From Rhea pennata (taxonomy: Eukaryota; Chordata; Aves; Rheiformes; Rheidae), in the NCBI RefSeq assembly GCF_028389875.1, contig NC_084671.1:28515083-28579082 (forward strand): 64,000 bases of DNA. Reading direction: 5' to 3'. The first letter of the stretch is position 1. Each line of letters starts with the position of its first letter. The notes beneath the pieces were generated by a model. The model had not been told where the DNA came from. It was given only the letters and a program-made list of their open reading frames with translations, and ran no database searches. The position numbers and the translations under genes are program-made. Positions 14,155 through 24,139 of this stretch are shown here, piece after piece.

Positions 14155-14345
14155 GAGTCCAGGGACGGCGGCGCTCGGCAGAGGGCTGGGGACTTGCTGG
14201 CCCCCCCGGGCACGGCGCCCGGCCCAATCTCCACCGCCCGAATGACACGACAGCGCTGGCGGCCGGCAGCCGAGCGCCGCCGCTCCCCTCCGCTCGCTTT
14301 CTGCGGCTGCCGGGGCCCCTCCCCTCCGCAGCCTGGTACGATATT
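14155..14345. promoter_or_regulatory. CpG-rich islet in KIF1A intron 1
   Basis: About 190 bp is dense in CpG and GCCGC motifs and is followed at 14340-14347 by an AT-rich TATA-like stretch (GATATTAAAA). It resembles a small alternative promoter or an old CpG islet. No linked open reading frame or donor site can be tied to it, so the role is a guess. Confidence 0.3.
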
Positions 14346-17272
14346 AAAACCCTGCTAGATCCCTATCGCCAATCCATCTCAGGCACCCGGAAATTGCTTT
14401 TTTTTGCAGGCATCAGCCTCCAGCTCAGAGGGCTGAAGAAAGCGCAGAGAAGTGTTTCCCCTCCCTCTGTCTGCTCCGGAGCTGTCCAGAAATCAGCAGT
14501 CGTCGCTCTCGGGCTCTCCGGAGCCCAGGGTTTCCGAGGGCCGGCAAGGGAACGGCCCTGGCCCCAGAAATCCCACGCAGCCCACTTGGCAGCAAGGGCC
14601 TCTGCACCGGGAGCGTCTCTGCCCTGCTTTTCTCCCCCAAACTGAGGCACTTGGTTTCCTAGGAGGGAAAACGCAGTCAGGAAGCTCCCTGCAGCCCCAC
14701 GCAGTGAAGGGTGCTGTGACAGTGCAGTTTTCGAAAGAGCAGCACGTGCAAACAGGGAAGGAGCTTGGAGGGCAGCACAGGGCAAATCAGCAGCAAGTCG
14801 GTCAGGGGAACGTTCCCACCGGCCACTGCCGAAACCCACCCTCGCTCCTTCGGCCCTGTGCTGATCCCCCCCACCCACCCCAGTCCGACTGGCGCAGCAG
14901 AGCGGCGCTGAGCAGTGGGCCCGGCACCCCGGCCGCAGGGGAGCCCGGACGATGCATGCGGGGACTCAGCGGAGATAAAAACGGGCTGATGTCGCAGTCC
15001 GCCAGCGCTCGTTCCCCACTCCGGCCTGCATTTGTCACGGACGAGCTGCCCCGCGCCACTCCGCCAGCACAAAGACGCAGGACTGCACGTCAGGGCAGCT
15101 TTCTGCCATTTGCAGCTCCCCAGGAATTTCAGTGCAGATTCTGGACAGCAAATTTAAGCCTGCCAGCGGAAGGCTTTTCTCTTCCTAGCCCTTGGCCAGG
15201 CCCCTTAGACAGCAGCAGGTTCATCGGCACCGATGGAAGGGTAAATCACCTTTTCTCCATCGCTTGGTCCCTTGACTGCCCGTTTTGCACACAAAAACCC
15301 ACGTCACTGAAAAACCACGCAAGCAAATACAATGTGTTCTGCACGGAAGCCACCTCCTTAGTACCAAATGCAATGGCTGGGGCGGGCAGCGGGCGAGGAG
15401 AGAGCTTGGCAGCCCAGCAGACACGCGGGCTGCTTGCACAGGTCCTACCGTCCGGCGACGGCAGGCTGCAGGGAACAGTGCTGGAAGCAAACACCAAGCA
15501 GACAGAAAAAAAAACGCACGGCTCAGGGAGTCTCATCTGGCTCCACACGAGCCGCCCGCCGCCTCCCTCGGCCCTGCGCAGCCAGCTGCCACCGCCGAAA
15601 CAAAATGGAGGTCAGCAGCGTCACACCGGGCTGGGGCATCACCTCCGCTCAGCGAGCAGGGCTGAGACCTGCCTCAGAGGAGACACAACAAAAACAGCAT
15701 GGAAATATGTATTGAAAATCGCTGTATTGAAACCAGGCTGGCCTGGTTGCTGAACTGCAAAATGAAGGCAGGAGGTGGGGGGGCATCTCCCTTCCTCGCC
15801 CCGGAGAAATCCACCCAGAGGCAGGCATCTGCAGGGGCTCTCCGCAGCCCAGCCTCCTGCCCCACTGCCCCCTTACCAGGGCACTGTGCTGCTCCCTCAG
15901 CGGAAACGCCGCGGAGAGCAGGAGGCGGTGGGGGAAAACGGGCTACGCGGGATCCCCTTACGGGGTAACTCCCCAAGCGGCCGCTCAGAGGGCCGGGCGG
16001 CGCGGAGAAGGGCCTCCGTGGCCGCGCTCGACGGGAGGCGTGCCGACCCCAAGGGATGCCCAGCCCGGGCAGGGCAGAGGAGCCGCTTCAGCGGCTTCGC
16101 AAGTCAAGAGACGGCCTTGCCGTAAGGTTGCGCAAAGGCAATGGAGATGCTCAGCTCTCCTGCAGCCAACGCATGGGAACACCGCAAGGTGCACTCGAGC
16201 CCTGTAACCTACCTGTGGGCAGAAAAGGGCTCACAGGAGATGCTCCTGCTCCCCTCTTCTCACCCGAGCAGGTCAGGGCACCAGCGCCTTCCATGCCTAC
16301 GACCGCAGGGGACACAGCCCTGTCAAAGGAGGCCTCTGACGCACAGCGACCCTGCGTGCCGGAGCGTCCTTTTGGACGTGAACAGGCAGTTTCTAGCTCA
16401 CCCCTGCAGGAAATGCCGGAGATCAAGGGCAGCATGGACGCACCTGACTCTCTACGGCGGAAACTAGAGGCCGGGGCTCTCCATGCACCTAAGGTCTAGG
16501 TGAAGCTGCCACGGAGGGAAGAAGAGGGAAAACGAAGGGGCAGGCGCAGGGCTTCTCCCTGGGAGCTGGGGGGAACGAGCAGTGACGGGTGTGAGACTCC
16601 GTGCCAGCATCTCCAGCCAGAGACCACCCTCGAGCCAAAAACGAGCAACGCTGACCCGCGATGACAGCGCAGCCATTCCCGAGCTGCCCCCAAACCCAAG
16701 GTCAACCAAGGAAGCTTGTCCTTGTGCAGCAGCCAAGGGCCACAGCTCCACTGTGCTCCCCGAGGAGGCAAGCTGCCCACTGACAAGCAAGACCCCCAGC
16801 CACAGCATCCTGCTGCTCCCTCCACCGCTGCCGTTGACTCTGAAGCGTACTGATGACGCCTCAAGACAGCTCAGCTTCGTGCCGAGAGCCAGCTGCACCA
16901 GGGGAGCTGGCGCAGGTCGGGATGGAGCTCGGACCCGCCGCCACCGCAGAGCCCAGGTGCGGGCACGGCGGCCGCGGCCTCCCCCACCGCGGGGGCAAGG
17001 CCGCGCCAGGCGCGATCCTTCTGGAAGCCGGCGCCGAGCCGCGGGGTCCCGCAAAATGGCCGCCGCCCCCCGGGACCTGCCGCTCCCCACCCCGGCACGT
17101 TTACTGAGCGCCGGGGACCCCCGGGCGGGGCGGCCCGGCATGGCGGGGCAGCGCCGCCGCTCCCCGCTCCCCGCGGCGGCCACCGCGCCGCGCCCCGCCC
17201 GCCCGCCGCATCCCGGGCGGCTCCGCAGCAGCGCGGCGCGGCGCGGAGCTGTCCGCCGCGGCACGCCCTTAC

Positions 17273-17400
17273 CTGCGCCCGGCTCGGCGGGTCGCTGCGC
17301 TCAGCCGCGAGCGGGGGGCGCCGGCATGGGGCCGCGCCGAGCCGAGCCGAGCCGAGCCGAGCCGAGCCGAACCGCGGTGCCCGGCGGCTGCGGGCTGGCA
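17273..17400 (-). other. KIF1A: probable noncoding first exon of KIF1A (5' limit unknown)
   Basis: Read on the minus strand, the sequence ends GAGCCGGGCGCAG followed by GTAAGGGCG, a near-perfect splice donor, in the core of the CpG island. The acceptor of the first coding exon lies 10.2 kb away in the right orientation. The right-hand (5') limit given here is arbitrary, because the transcription start cannot be read from sequence. Confidence 0.45.
17336..17370. repeat. (GCCGA)7 tandem repeat
   Basis: Seven perfect copies of a GC-rich pentamer sit beside the likely KIF1A noncoding exon. Read from the KIF1A side the unit is TCGGC, so it may be part of the 5' UTR. Confidence 0.95.
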
Positions 17401-17500
17401 GCGGCTCCGTCCCTGCGGGTCCCCGCCCGCCCCGCCCCCCGCGCGCTGGTTGGCTGCCGCCAGCGGTGGAGGGGGAGGGGGGGATGGAATGGAGGGGAGC

Positions 17501-17520
17501 GGGGGGGGGGGGGGGGGGGG
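17501..17520. repeat. G20 homopolymer in the KIF1A CpG island
   Basis: Twenty consecutive G residues follow a G-rich lead (about 17467-17499) made of GGGGG and GGGGGGG blocks. It can form G-quadruplexes and is also prone to assembly error in length. Confidence 0.9.
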
Positions 17521-17646
17521 CGCGAGCCGGTGATGGAGCGGTGACGTCAGCGCCCCCCGCCCGGCCCGCGCTGCGGAACCGCCGCAAGGGCGAGGGAGCG
17601 GGGCGGGGCGGGGCCCCCTGCGGCGCGCCCCCCCCCCCTCCGCGGC

Positions 17647-17659
17647 GTCACCTGGCAAC
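17647..17659. promoter_or_regulatory. X-box-like RFX site near the KIF1A promoter
   Basis: GTCACC-T-GGCAAC fits the RFX consensus GTNRCC(N0-3)RGYAAC with a one-base spacer. It lies within the CpG island about 375 bp upstream (KIF1A sense) of the noncoding exon donor. One site in a GC-rich island can arise by chance. Confidence 0.4.
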
Positions 17660-17860
17660 CGCCCCCCCCCCAGCAACCGCCCCCCGCGCTGCGCCCGGCC
17701 GGGAGGCGCCGGGGCCGCGGCGCGGCCGCCCCCTGGGCTCAACCCGGCTCCGCCGGGGCCTGCCGGGGGAGCAGCCTCAGCCCCGCGCCCGGCCGGGGCT
17801 GGAGAGCACCACTGATGTGCAGAGCGGCGCGCCACGCCGCTCACTGCGGGGCCCGCCCTA

Positions 17861-20800
17861 AAAATAGCCGAAAGCTCCAGCTTTCCCCCCCGTTCTCGCG
17901 GGGATGAGCTGTGGCACCGCTGCTCCCCACCGGCCTCCTGCAGCCGAAGCTGAGGGCCAGCGCTGTGGGGCCGCGCGCCGCGCCCAGACCGCAAAGCGGC
18001 TGTGGGCCGCTGCAAGGGCCGGGGCCGGCCGGCGTGAGGAGAGCGGGCCGGGGGCTTTCCCCCACCTGCCTCCCCTCGCCGAGGGGCCTCCCAGCACCCG
18101 CTGTGGAGATGGAGACCTGGCCGCCCCATCCTCCTCGCCATAGCGGCCCTGATCCCTCAGCTCCTGGAGCTGCCTCCCGCCCTCGCCAGTGCCCTCCAAA
18201 CCCGGCAGCTTGCCCATGGTTACTTCTTTTAGCATCTGTAAAAGATTTTCCTCCACTGAAAGAAGTGATTAAAGCAGATAAAACCAGCCCGCCCGCCCTC
18301 TCCCGTGGAGTTGTCCCTGATTTGCACGGGTGGCTGTGAGCCTCGTGTGTGCACTGTCCCGGCCAGACAAGTTCTCCCGGGCTGCCCGCTTGCGTTTGGA
18401 AGTGAAAATGCCGGCACCCCGGCCATCTGGATGGAGGTATTTAGATGAAACAAGGAAAGAAGATTACATCTTCGCTGCCAGCTGTTTTGAGTAGCACATC
18501 ACAGCTTTTCTCTATGCAAGAACAGTACCCGCTGCTCCTGCTCACCCCATAACGATGGTCAAGAAGGAAAGTGCCCCACTTTGCTGCCTCTTCACAGTGT
18601 TCAGGGAGTGAGAAGGGACTTTGGAGCTCAAGGCACACATCTCCTCCACTGCCTTTTCTGGAAGACTCTCTGGAGGACAGGAGGCAGAGAAGTCCTTCGG
18701 CTACCGGTCTGTGCATCATCTATGTTCTGTGATTAAATGCTTCAGGGCAGCGCTTGCGGTGCTGCGAGCCTGGATCCAGCAGTGACCCTGAAGCTGGAGA
18801 CTCCTCTCTCCAGCTTCGGGGTCTCACTGCCCGCAGTGAGAAGGGGCAAACAGCCTGGCACAGCACTGGAGGCCACATCCTGCACCGGAGGCTAGCGAGG
18901 CTTTTTGCTAGGCAGATGAAGAGGAATGGTTTGAGACGAACAGCATTACTGGACTAGCGTCTTTGACATCCCAGCTCACGCCCAAGAAATCATCCATCAG
19001 ACAGCTGTTGCAAAATTGTTCATATCAGAGCAACCTGAGCCGCTGGTCCCCAGCAGAGGCCGGAGAGGGGACCGATTATTACTTATTAGGCAAAAAGCAG
19101 CCGCTTGACCATGGGAGAAAGGGAGAGTGGAAGAAAGAGGCTTGCAGGAACCACTCTGAAATCACGCCGGGCTGGCTCTTGCCTCCCCTTGACTGCCTGC
19201 TTCATATGCGAGCTGCTGCTGAGCCTCCCTTGTCTAAGGCAGAGAGGCATTTATAGGAGGAGACAATTTAACAAACCTATAAAACACCCTCTTGCCTGCA
19301 CCCTCCACCTAGAAATCAATAGCAGAGGTTGCCCCTTTTCTGACATTACTCATTAAGCATTTATCGAGATGGTGTTGTTTCTCTTTTTCAGGTTTTCCAT
19401 TCTCCAAGTAGAGTCCCCATGGGACCTTCACAGCTCCTGGGTCTGACTTTGTTCCTGAAAACCTTGGCTCCTTCCCCCTTTTTTTGCACTATGGGGTGAC
19501 CCAGGGCAGGGGGAGTTAGCAAGCACTCCCAAACCAAGCTGGGGATGGATCTGCTCCGCTTTGAGACCACTGCTTCTGCTGCACACCAGCAGCATAGATC
19601 CAGAAACCATGACACTCGTGGACCTTCATGTGAACACATGCCGATTATAAGCCATCCGATGGGGGTCCTGACACGGCCAGCCAACAGTTCTGGCACAGGA
19701 CATGGAGCTGGTACCTCACCGGAGGATTTGTTATAATAAAGGACTTCAAACTAATCCTCTTTCCCTGCAGTACAAGGTGAGGTTCACATTTGCACAGATG
19801 CCCCTGACAAAGGCACAGCAAGCAAGAGCTTGGTAGCCAGCAAACAGATACAGAGAGGCCCCAATGTGCAAGTCCTTCTCAGAAATATTTCCTTCCAGAA
19901 ACCACCAGCTCGTTTGTTCATTAAATCATGATATTGTCCCAGAATGTCCTGGTGCAAAGGCCAGGAAGCCTGGTGGAGAGGAGAAGCCTGCACGTCTCTG
20001 GTGAGCAAGGCTCCATCCACCCCGAACTCTCTCCCTGCTGCAGCCCAAGGCATGAGGGCACAGCGAGGAGGTGAATGTTACTTGATGCTGGCTGTGTTTT
20101 TGTCTCCGCTGATGATTGCTTTAGTCACACAGCCCTGTTACACCTCATTCCCAGCCAGGTACTTGGCTGAGCTTGGTCCTGGTGCTTCACAACACCTTCA
20201 CATAGCAGAAGGCACCTGAGCACCACTCTGTCTCTTATCACTGGTCAATGGACGTGTGTTCTCTCTCTACCCTGCCTTCCCATCTTCATGCTTGGTTCCC
20301 ACCTTGCAGGATCTGCAGTGGTGGAAGACATTGGGACTTCTCCTGGCAACTCAGAGCTATGGAGAGGGCAGAGCAGCATGAAGGGGGTGGGAGTGTTTCC
20401 TACGTGGCTCCCGCCATCCATTTCTTACAAGCCCAGTGGAGCCTCAGGCTAGGTCTCTCCCACCTGAGTGTTGGGGGACATTGCACATGCTCTGCACTCT
20501 TCTGTGGGCCTTTGCAATGTGACAAGATGTTGTTCCTCAACAACTTCTCTCATTCTCAATTCTGTAAATGAGGAGCTAGCAGCACTTGCCAGGCTAGTAG
20601 CCATTTCCACCGTCTGTGCAGCAACACCACCTCTCTGCTCCAACCTGCTCCAAGTCCTCTCAGAGAAGAGCAGCCAGCTGGTCACAGCATGCCTCAGGCA
20701 GTGGCACTCTCACCATTCAAAGAGGTGCAGTCACCTGGCCCGTTCAAGGCCCCATGATGCAGCTGCCAGGTGGGGTTTGGGCTGAGGTTTGTGCCCTCAA

Positions 20801-23800
20801 ACCCTGAGGCGGGAGCACTTAAGCACATACCAAAGTCTTGTACCTAAATGGTTCTGCAACATATGCCAGCGCACTCTGCTGAACAGGTAAAGCTAGGCGC
20901 AGTGACATATGCTGTGTAGACCTCATCTCTTAACCAAGGGGAAATCTAGCTGGTGAATCTGGAAGGAAAACAGAACAGAGCTTCTTCTCCACAGCTTACT
21001 GTACCTGCCCCAGTGCAAGGGGCAGAGGCAGTCTTCAAGGCCAGCAGAGCTAGTTGGCTATAGGCAGATCATTTCTAGACACACTTTGGTTTGAGCTGAA
21101 GCAGAGTTTAGTAGTTCCCACTACGGCAAAGCTTGCACTTTTTGGTTCATCTTCATTAATCTCAGCAGAGAAGGGCAATAGTTTGCAGGGAAAGTACTGG
21201 CTGAAACTGCATTTGCAGAGGATAATAAACAGGATCATGTGTTTGCATAGGAAGGGCAATGTGCCAGCAGCAATCACAGTGTCACGGCTGATCCTGCCCC
21301 AGATGCCACCTTTGGCATCAGCAGCCCCAGGCATCACCCACTGCCCTGCAGGCCCAGAGGTGGGGCCAGCTGGGTTGCTCTTACTGGGACACACGGACAC
21401 GTAAGGGGCTCCCTGCCCTCTGCCATGGATCAAAATGCCAGCCTCAGGCATGTGCCAACGAGCCACACTGCCACAGGGAGCCCTGGCCAAGCAGTGTGAC
21501 TGCTTATGGCTGCACTCACAAGTCAGGGCGACAAGCTCCTTAAGCGTCATTGTAGGAGCCACTCATGGCAGGGGGACAGCCAGCCCCAGCAGGGACCAAG
21601 GCCGAGGCTGCTTGATGACATCAGGTGACAAGTCACCTCTCCTGCACCAAACCAGCAAGCTTTTGAGGACTTTGCACCCAACAAGCATCATCTCCAGCCC
21701 TGAGTCTTTGACTGACACTTCTCCAGGGAAGCACCTGCAGAACAGGAAGGGATGGGCAGAGGTTCATGGAGAGAAGTAGCCAGTTGCTGCAAAAAGCAGA
21801 TCTCTTGTCATCTTTTTACAGGGCGGCAGGCAGGTCTGCACTGCTCTGGGTCACTCCTGCCCACTGCCGACTGAGCAGGGACAATGCTGGTCCCAGAGGA
21901 GCTCAGATCAGGAAGCTGGAAGGTGGCCAGTGTGCGAGTGCCTGGCTCTGAGCCACAGTCCGTTCATCAACCGGAAAGCAAGAGCTTTGCCAACTCCTCA
22001 TGGCCAAGGAGGACCCACTGGGACCCACTCTCAGACCTGCCAAGAGCCTGAAACAGGCAGCTGTTAGGGTCATAGCATTTGCATTTTGGAGTTGGTATCT
22101 GACCTGTGGTTCTCATGTGGGGTAGGAACACTTAGGGCTTCAGCAGAGCCATAGTCCTTCGCCCAGCCCTGGGCTGCATAGAGATCAGAATCACTCATGT
22201 GGAAATCTGACATAGCTGAAAGAGCTGCCTTAGCTGTTGACAGGCATGGCATGGTGGACAAGATGCACACGTGATGGACCATGAGCACACACAATGGACA
22301 ACAGGCACACACACTGGGTGATGGACACACGTGATGGATCACAGGCACGGCATGATGAGCAACAAGCATAGCATGACAGAGGACAGGCACACACAGTGGA
22401 GGACAGACACAACATGATGAAGGATGTTTACAGTGTAATGGATGATGGACACAATGTGATAGACACCAGGCAGGCATGATGGATGACAGACACAGCATGA
22501 CAGATAATAAGCACACGGGGCAGAGGATGGGCATGTTGCGATAGACCACGGGCACACATGACAGATAACAGGCACATCATGACAGACGATAAGCATGGTT
22601 TGATGGACCATAGGCACACTTGACAAGTGTGGCACGTTGAACAACAGGCATGCTTGTCATGCAACATCCCAGCACACTGCACATACTGTAGGGACACATC
22701 ATGAGGCCAGTGAGCTGGGCCGAGCCTGCAGGAGCAGAGTTTGCTCCAGGAGGGACTGCAGCTGCTGTCTGATCCCATGGTTCCGCTCTTGGACAAATCA
22801 TCCCAACACCCAATCTGCTCTGAGTGGATGGCACTCGGCCAGGCATCCTTCTGCAAGGCTGGTGCTTGAGCATGGATCAATGATTGAAAGACCTGTCTTA
22901 CAGTGGGTTAATACAGAATATGATTCTGTTTCTGGTTGGATATAGTGGTCACACTCATGTCCACATCAGTGAGCAGAGGTTCATGACCTGGGAGGGCTAC
23001 AGCTCTGCAATGCTGGAGACGTCCAGACAGTGGTGGCTGTGCCGAGTCCAGTCCTGGCGTGCACTTCCCTGGGCATGGAGGCAGCAGGAACCTTGTGAGC
23101 AGGATCTCTGCATCCCCTCACAGCAGGGATCCCAACAAGAAGGTGTTGGGAGCCCGTCAACCATCTTGTGCTGCCCTCTGAGTATGCCTCCCCATCACAG
23201 TGGGACGTCCCCTCCATGGGCACCTGGTGCTCAGATCGCACTGGAGGACCCCAATACCTTCGCTCCCTCTTCCTCTTACAGGTGAAGAAAAATGAGATTG
23301 CCATCCAAGTAAGGTACAAGAGCAGCTCAGCTTCCCCTGGCTCATGGAGAAAGTGAGAGGCTCATGCCATGCCTTGCTGGGACGTGGTTCGGGGAGGCAT
23401 GACCTGCCCTCAGCCCTGGGGTGGACAACATGCTCGATGCACACGTTATGTGTGGCAGCATGTCGACAACAAGGTGAACTGCAGCCCAGGACATTCATCA
23501 ACCTGGGGCTGGAGAAAGCCACCTTGACCCATGCTGAGCGGTGGCTTATGCCACGGCTGTCACTAGGGCTAGCACAGCTGTACTGCCAAGGTGGTTGGAA
23601 AATGCTGTCTGCAGTAGCCAGCTCTGTGGGCGTTTCCCAGAGTGTCTGCCAGCGGTGCCGCTGGCATGTGGGGCAGATACACGGAGTCAGTGGGGGTAGA
23701 TGTGGCCCCCGAGGGACCGTGGTGGGAAGGAATCCCCTGCAATGAGAGGGCCGAGGTGTCAAGGCCAGTGTTAGTGGCACATTAACCAGGCGAGGAGGCA

Positions 23801-23884
23801 GCCGGGGCAGAGTCCGGGCTGGTGGCAGGGACTCTGCCCCATGGTCGGAATCCACGAGGGCACAAGACCCACCCGGCTGCGGTG
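17861..23884. other. intergenic region between KIF1A and AGXT
   Basis: No supported coding exon lies in these 6 kb. Open frames are short and unmatched. The region holds a degenerate minisatellite (22238-22645) and one unassigned 27-base cassette flanked by good splice sites (23282-23308). An AATAAA at about 19734-19739 on the plus strand has no obvious upstream gene. Confidence 0.7.
22238..22645. repeat. degenerate minisatellite, unit about 21-22 bp or a multiple
   Basis: About 400 bp consists of imperfect repeats built around ATGGAC/ATGACA, ACAGGCACA and GCATGATG words, for example GTGATGGACCATGAGCACAC and AATGGACAACAGGCACACAC. Copies vary by substitutions and small indels, and neighbouring units differ in length. 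The plus strand is purine-rich (A and G) with regularly spaced CACA. It is between KIF1A and AGXT and encodes nothing recognised. Confidence 0.85.
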
Positions 23885-24139
23885 ATGCATAGTGCAGCAG
23901 TACGGGGCACCGCGCGGGCCGTGCCTGCGGCTCCTCTCCTCCCAGCTCGGCTCTGGGGGGTGCTGCGGCACGCCATGGCTGCGAGCCCGCTGCTCATCGC
24001 CCCTCCGGAACGGCTGCGCCAGCCTCTGGCCGTGCCGCAGAGGCTGCTGTTGGGGCCAGGACCCAGCAACGTGCCCCCTCGCGTCCTGGCCGCGGCGGGC
24101 CGGCAGCTTGTGGGCCACACGACCCCCGAGATGCTGCAG
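23885..24139 (+). CDS. AGXT: AGXT exon 1: optional leader plus residues 1-55
   Basis: The leader occupies 23885-23974 ([13 protein letters not shown]...LRHA). The cytosolic/peroxisomal form begins at 23975 with [14 protein letters not shown] and includes the [13 protein letters not shown] motif. The exon ends ATGCTGCAG before GTGAGT. Confidence 0.93.

Larger units (their letters stand above)
7069..17272 (-). other. KIF1A: KIF1A intron 1 (5' UTR intron)
   Basis: This 10.2 kb lies between the first coding exon and the CpG-island promoter. No coding exon is supported. A 433-codon open frame at 14452-15753 on the plus strand is low-complexity and lacks any family motif. AT-rich stretches (about 7240-7570 and 9880-10520) and a CpG-rich islet at 14155-14345 are the only textural changes. 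Mammalian KIF1A also has a noncoding first exon, which fits this structure. Confidence 0.6.
16880..17860 (-). promoter_or_regulatory. KIF1A: CpG-island promoter of KIF1A
   Basis: Roughly 1 kb of extreme GC and CpG density sits 10 kb upstream of the KIF1A start codon. It contains a good minus-strand splice donor at 17272/17273, a seven-copy GCCGA repeat, a run of twenty G residues and an X-box-like site at 17647-17659. No TATA box is evident, as is usual for such promoters. The island could also drive a divergent transcript to the right, but no coding exon was found there. Confidence 0.65.

Noticed and set aside
14452-15753. 433-codon open frame in KIF1A intron 1, plus strand
   Set aside because: Low-complexity Ser/Pro/Ala/Arg composition, no recognisable domain and no flanking splice or promoter logic. 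Chance openness in GC-rich DNA is the simpler reading.
16582-17544. 320-codon open frame through the KIF1A CpG island
   Set aside because: Composition is driven by CpG density. It crosses the likely noncoding exon in antisense and has no conserved motif.
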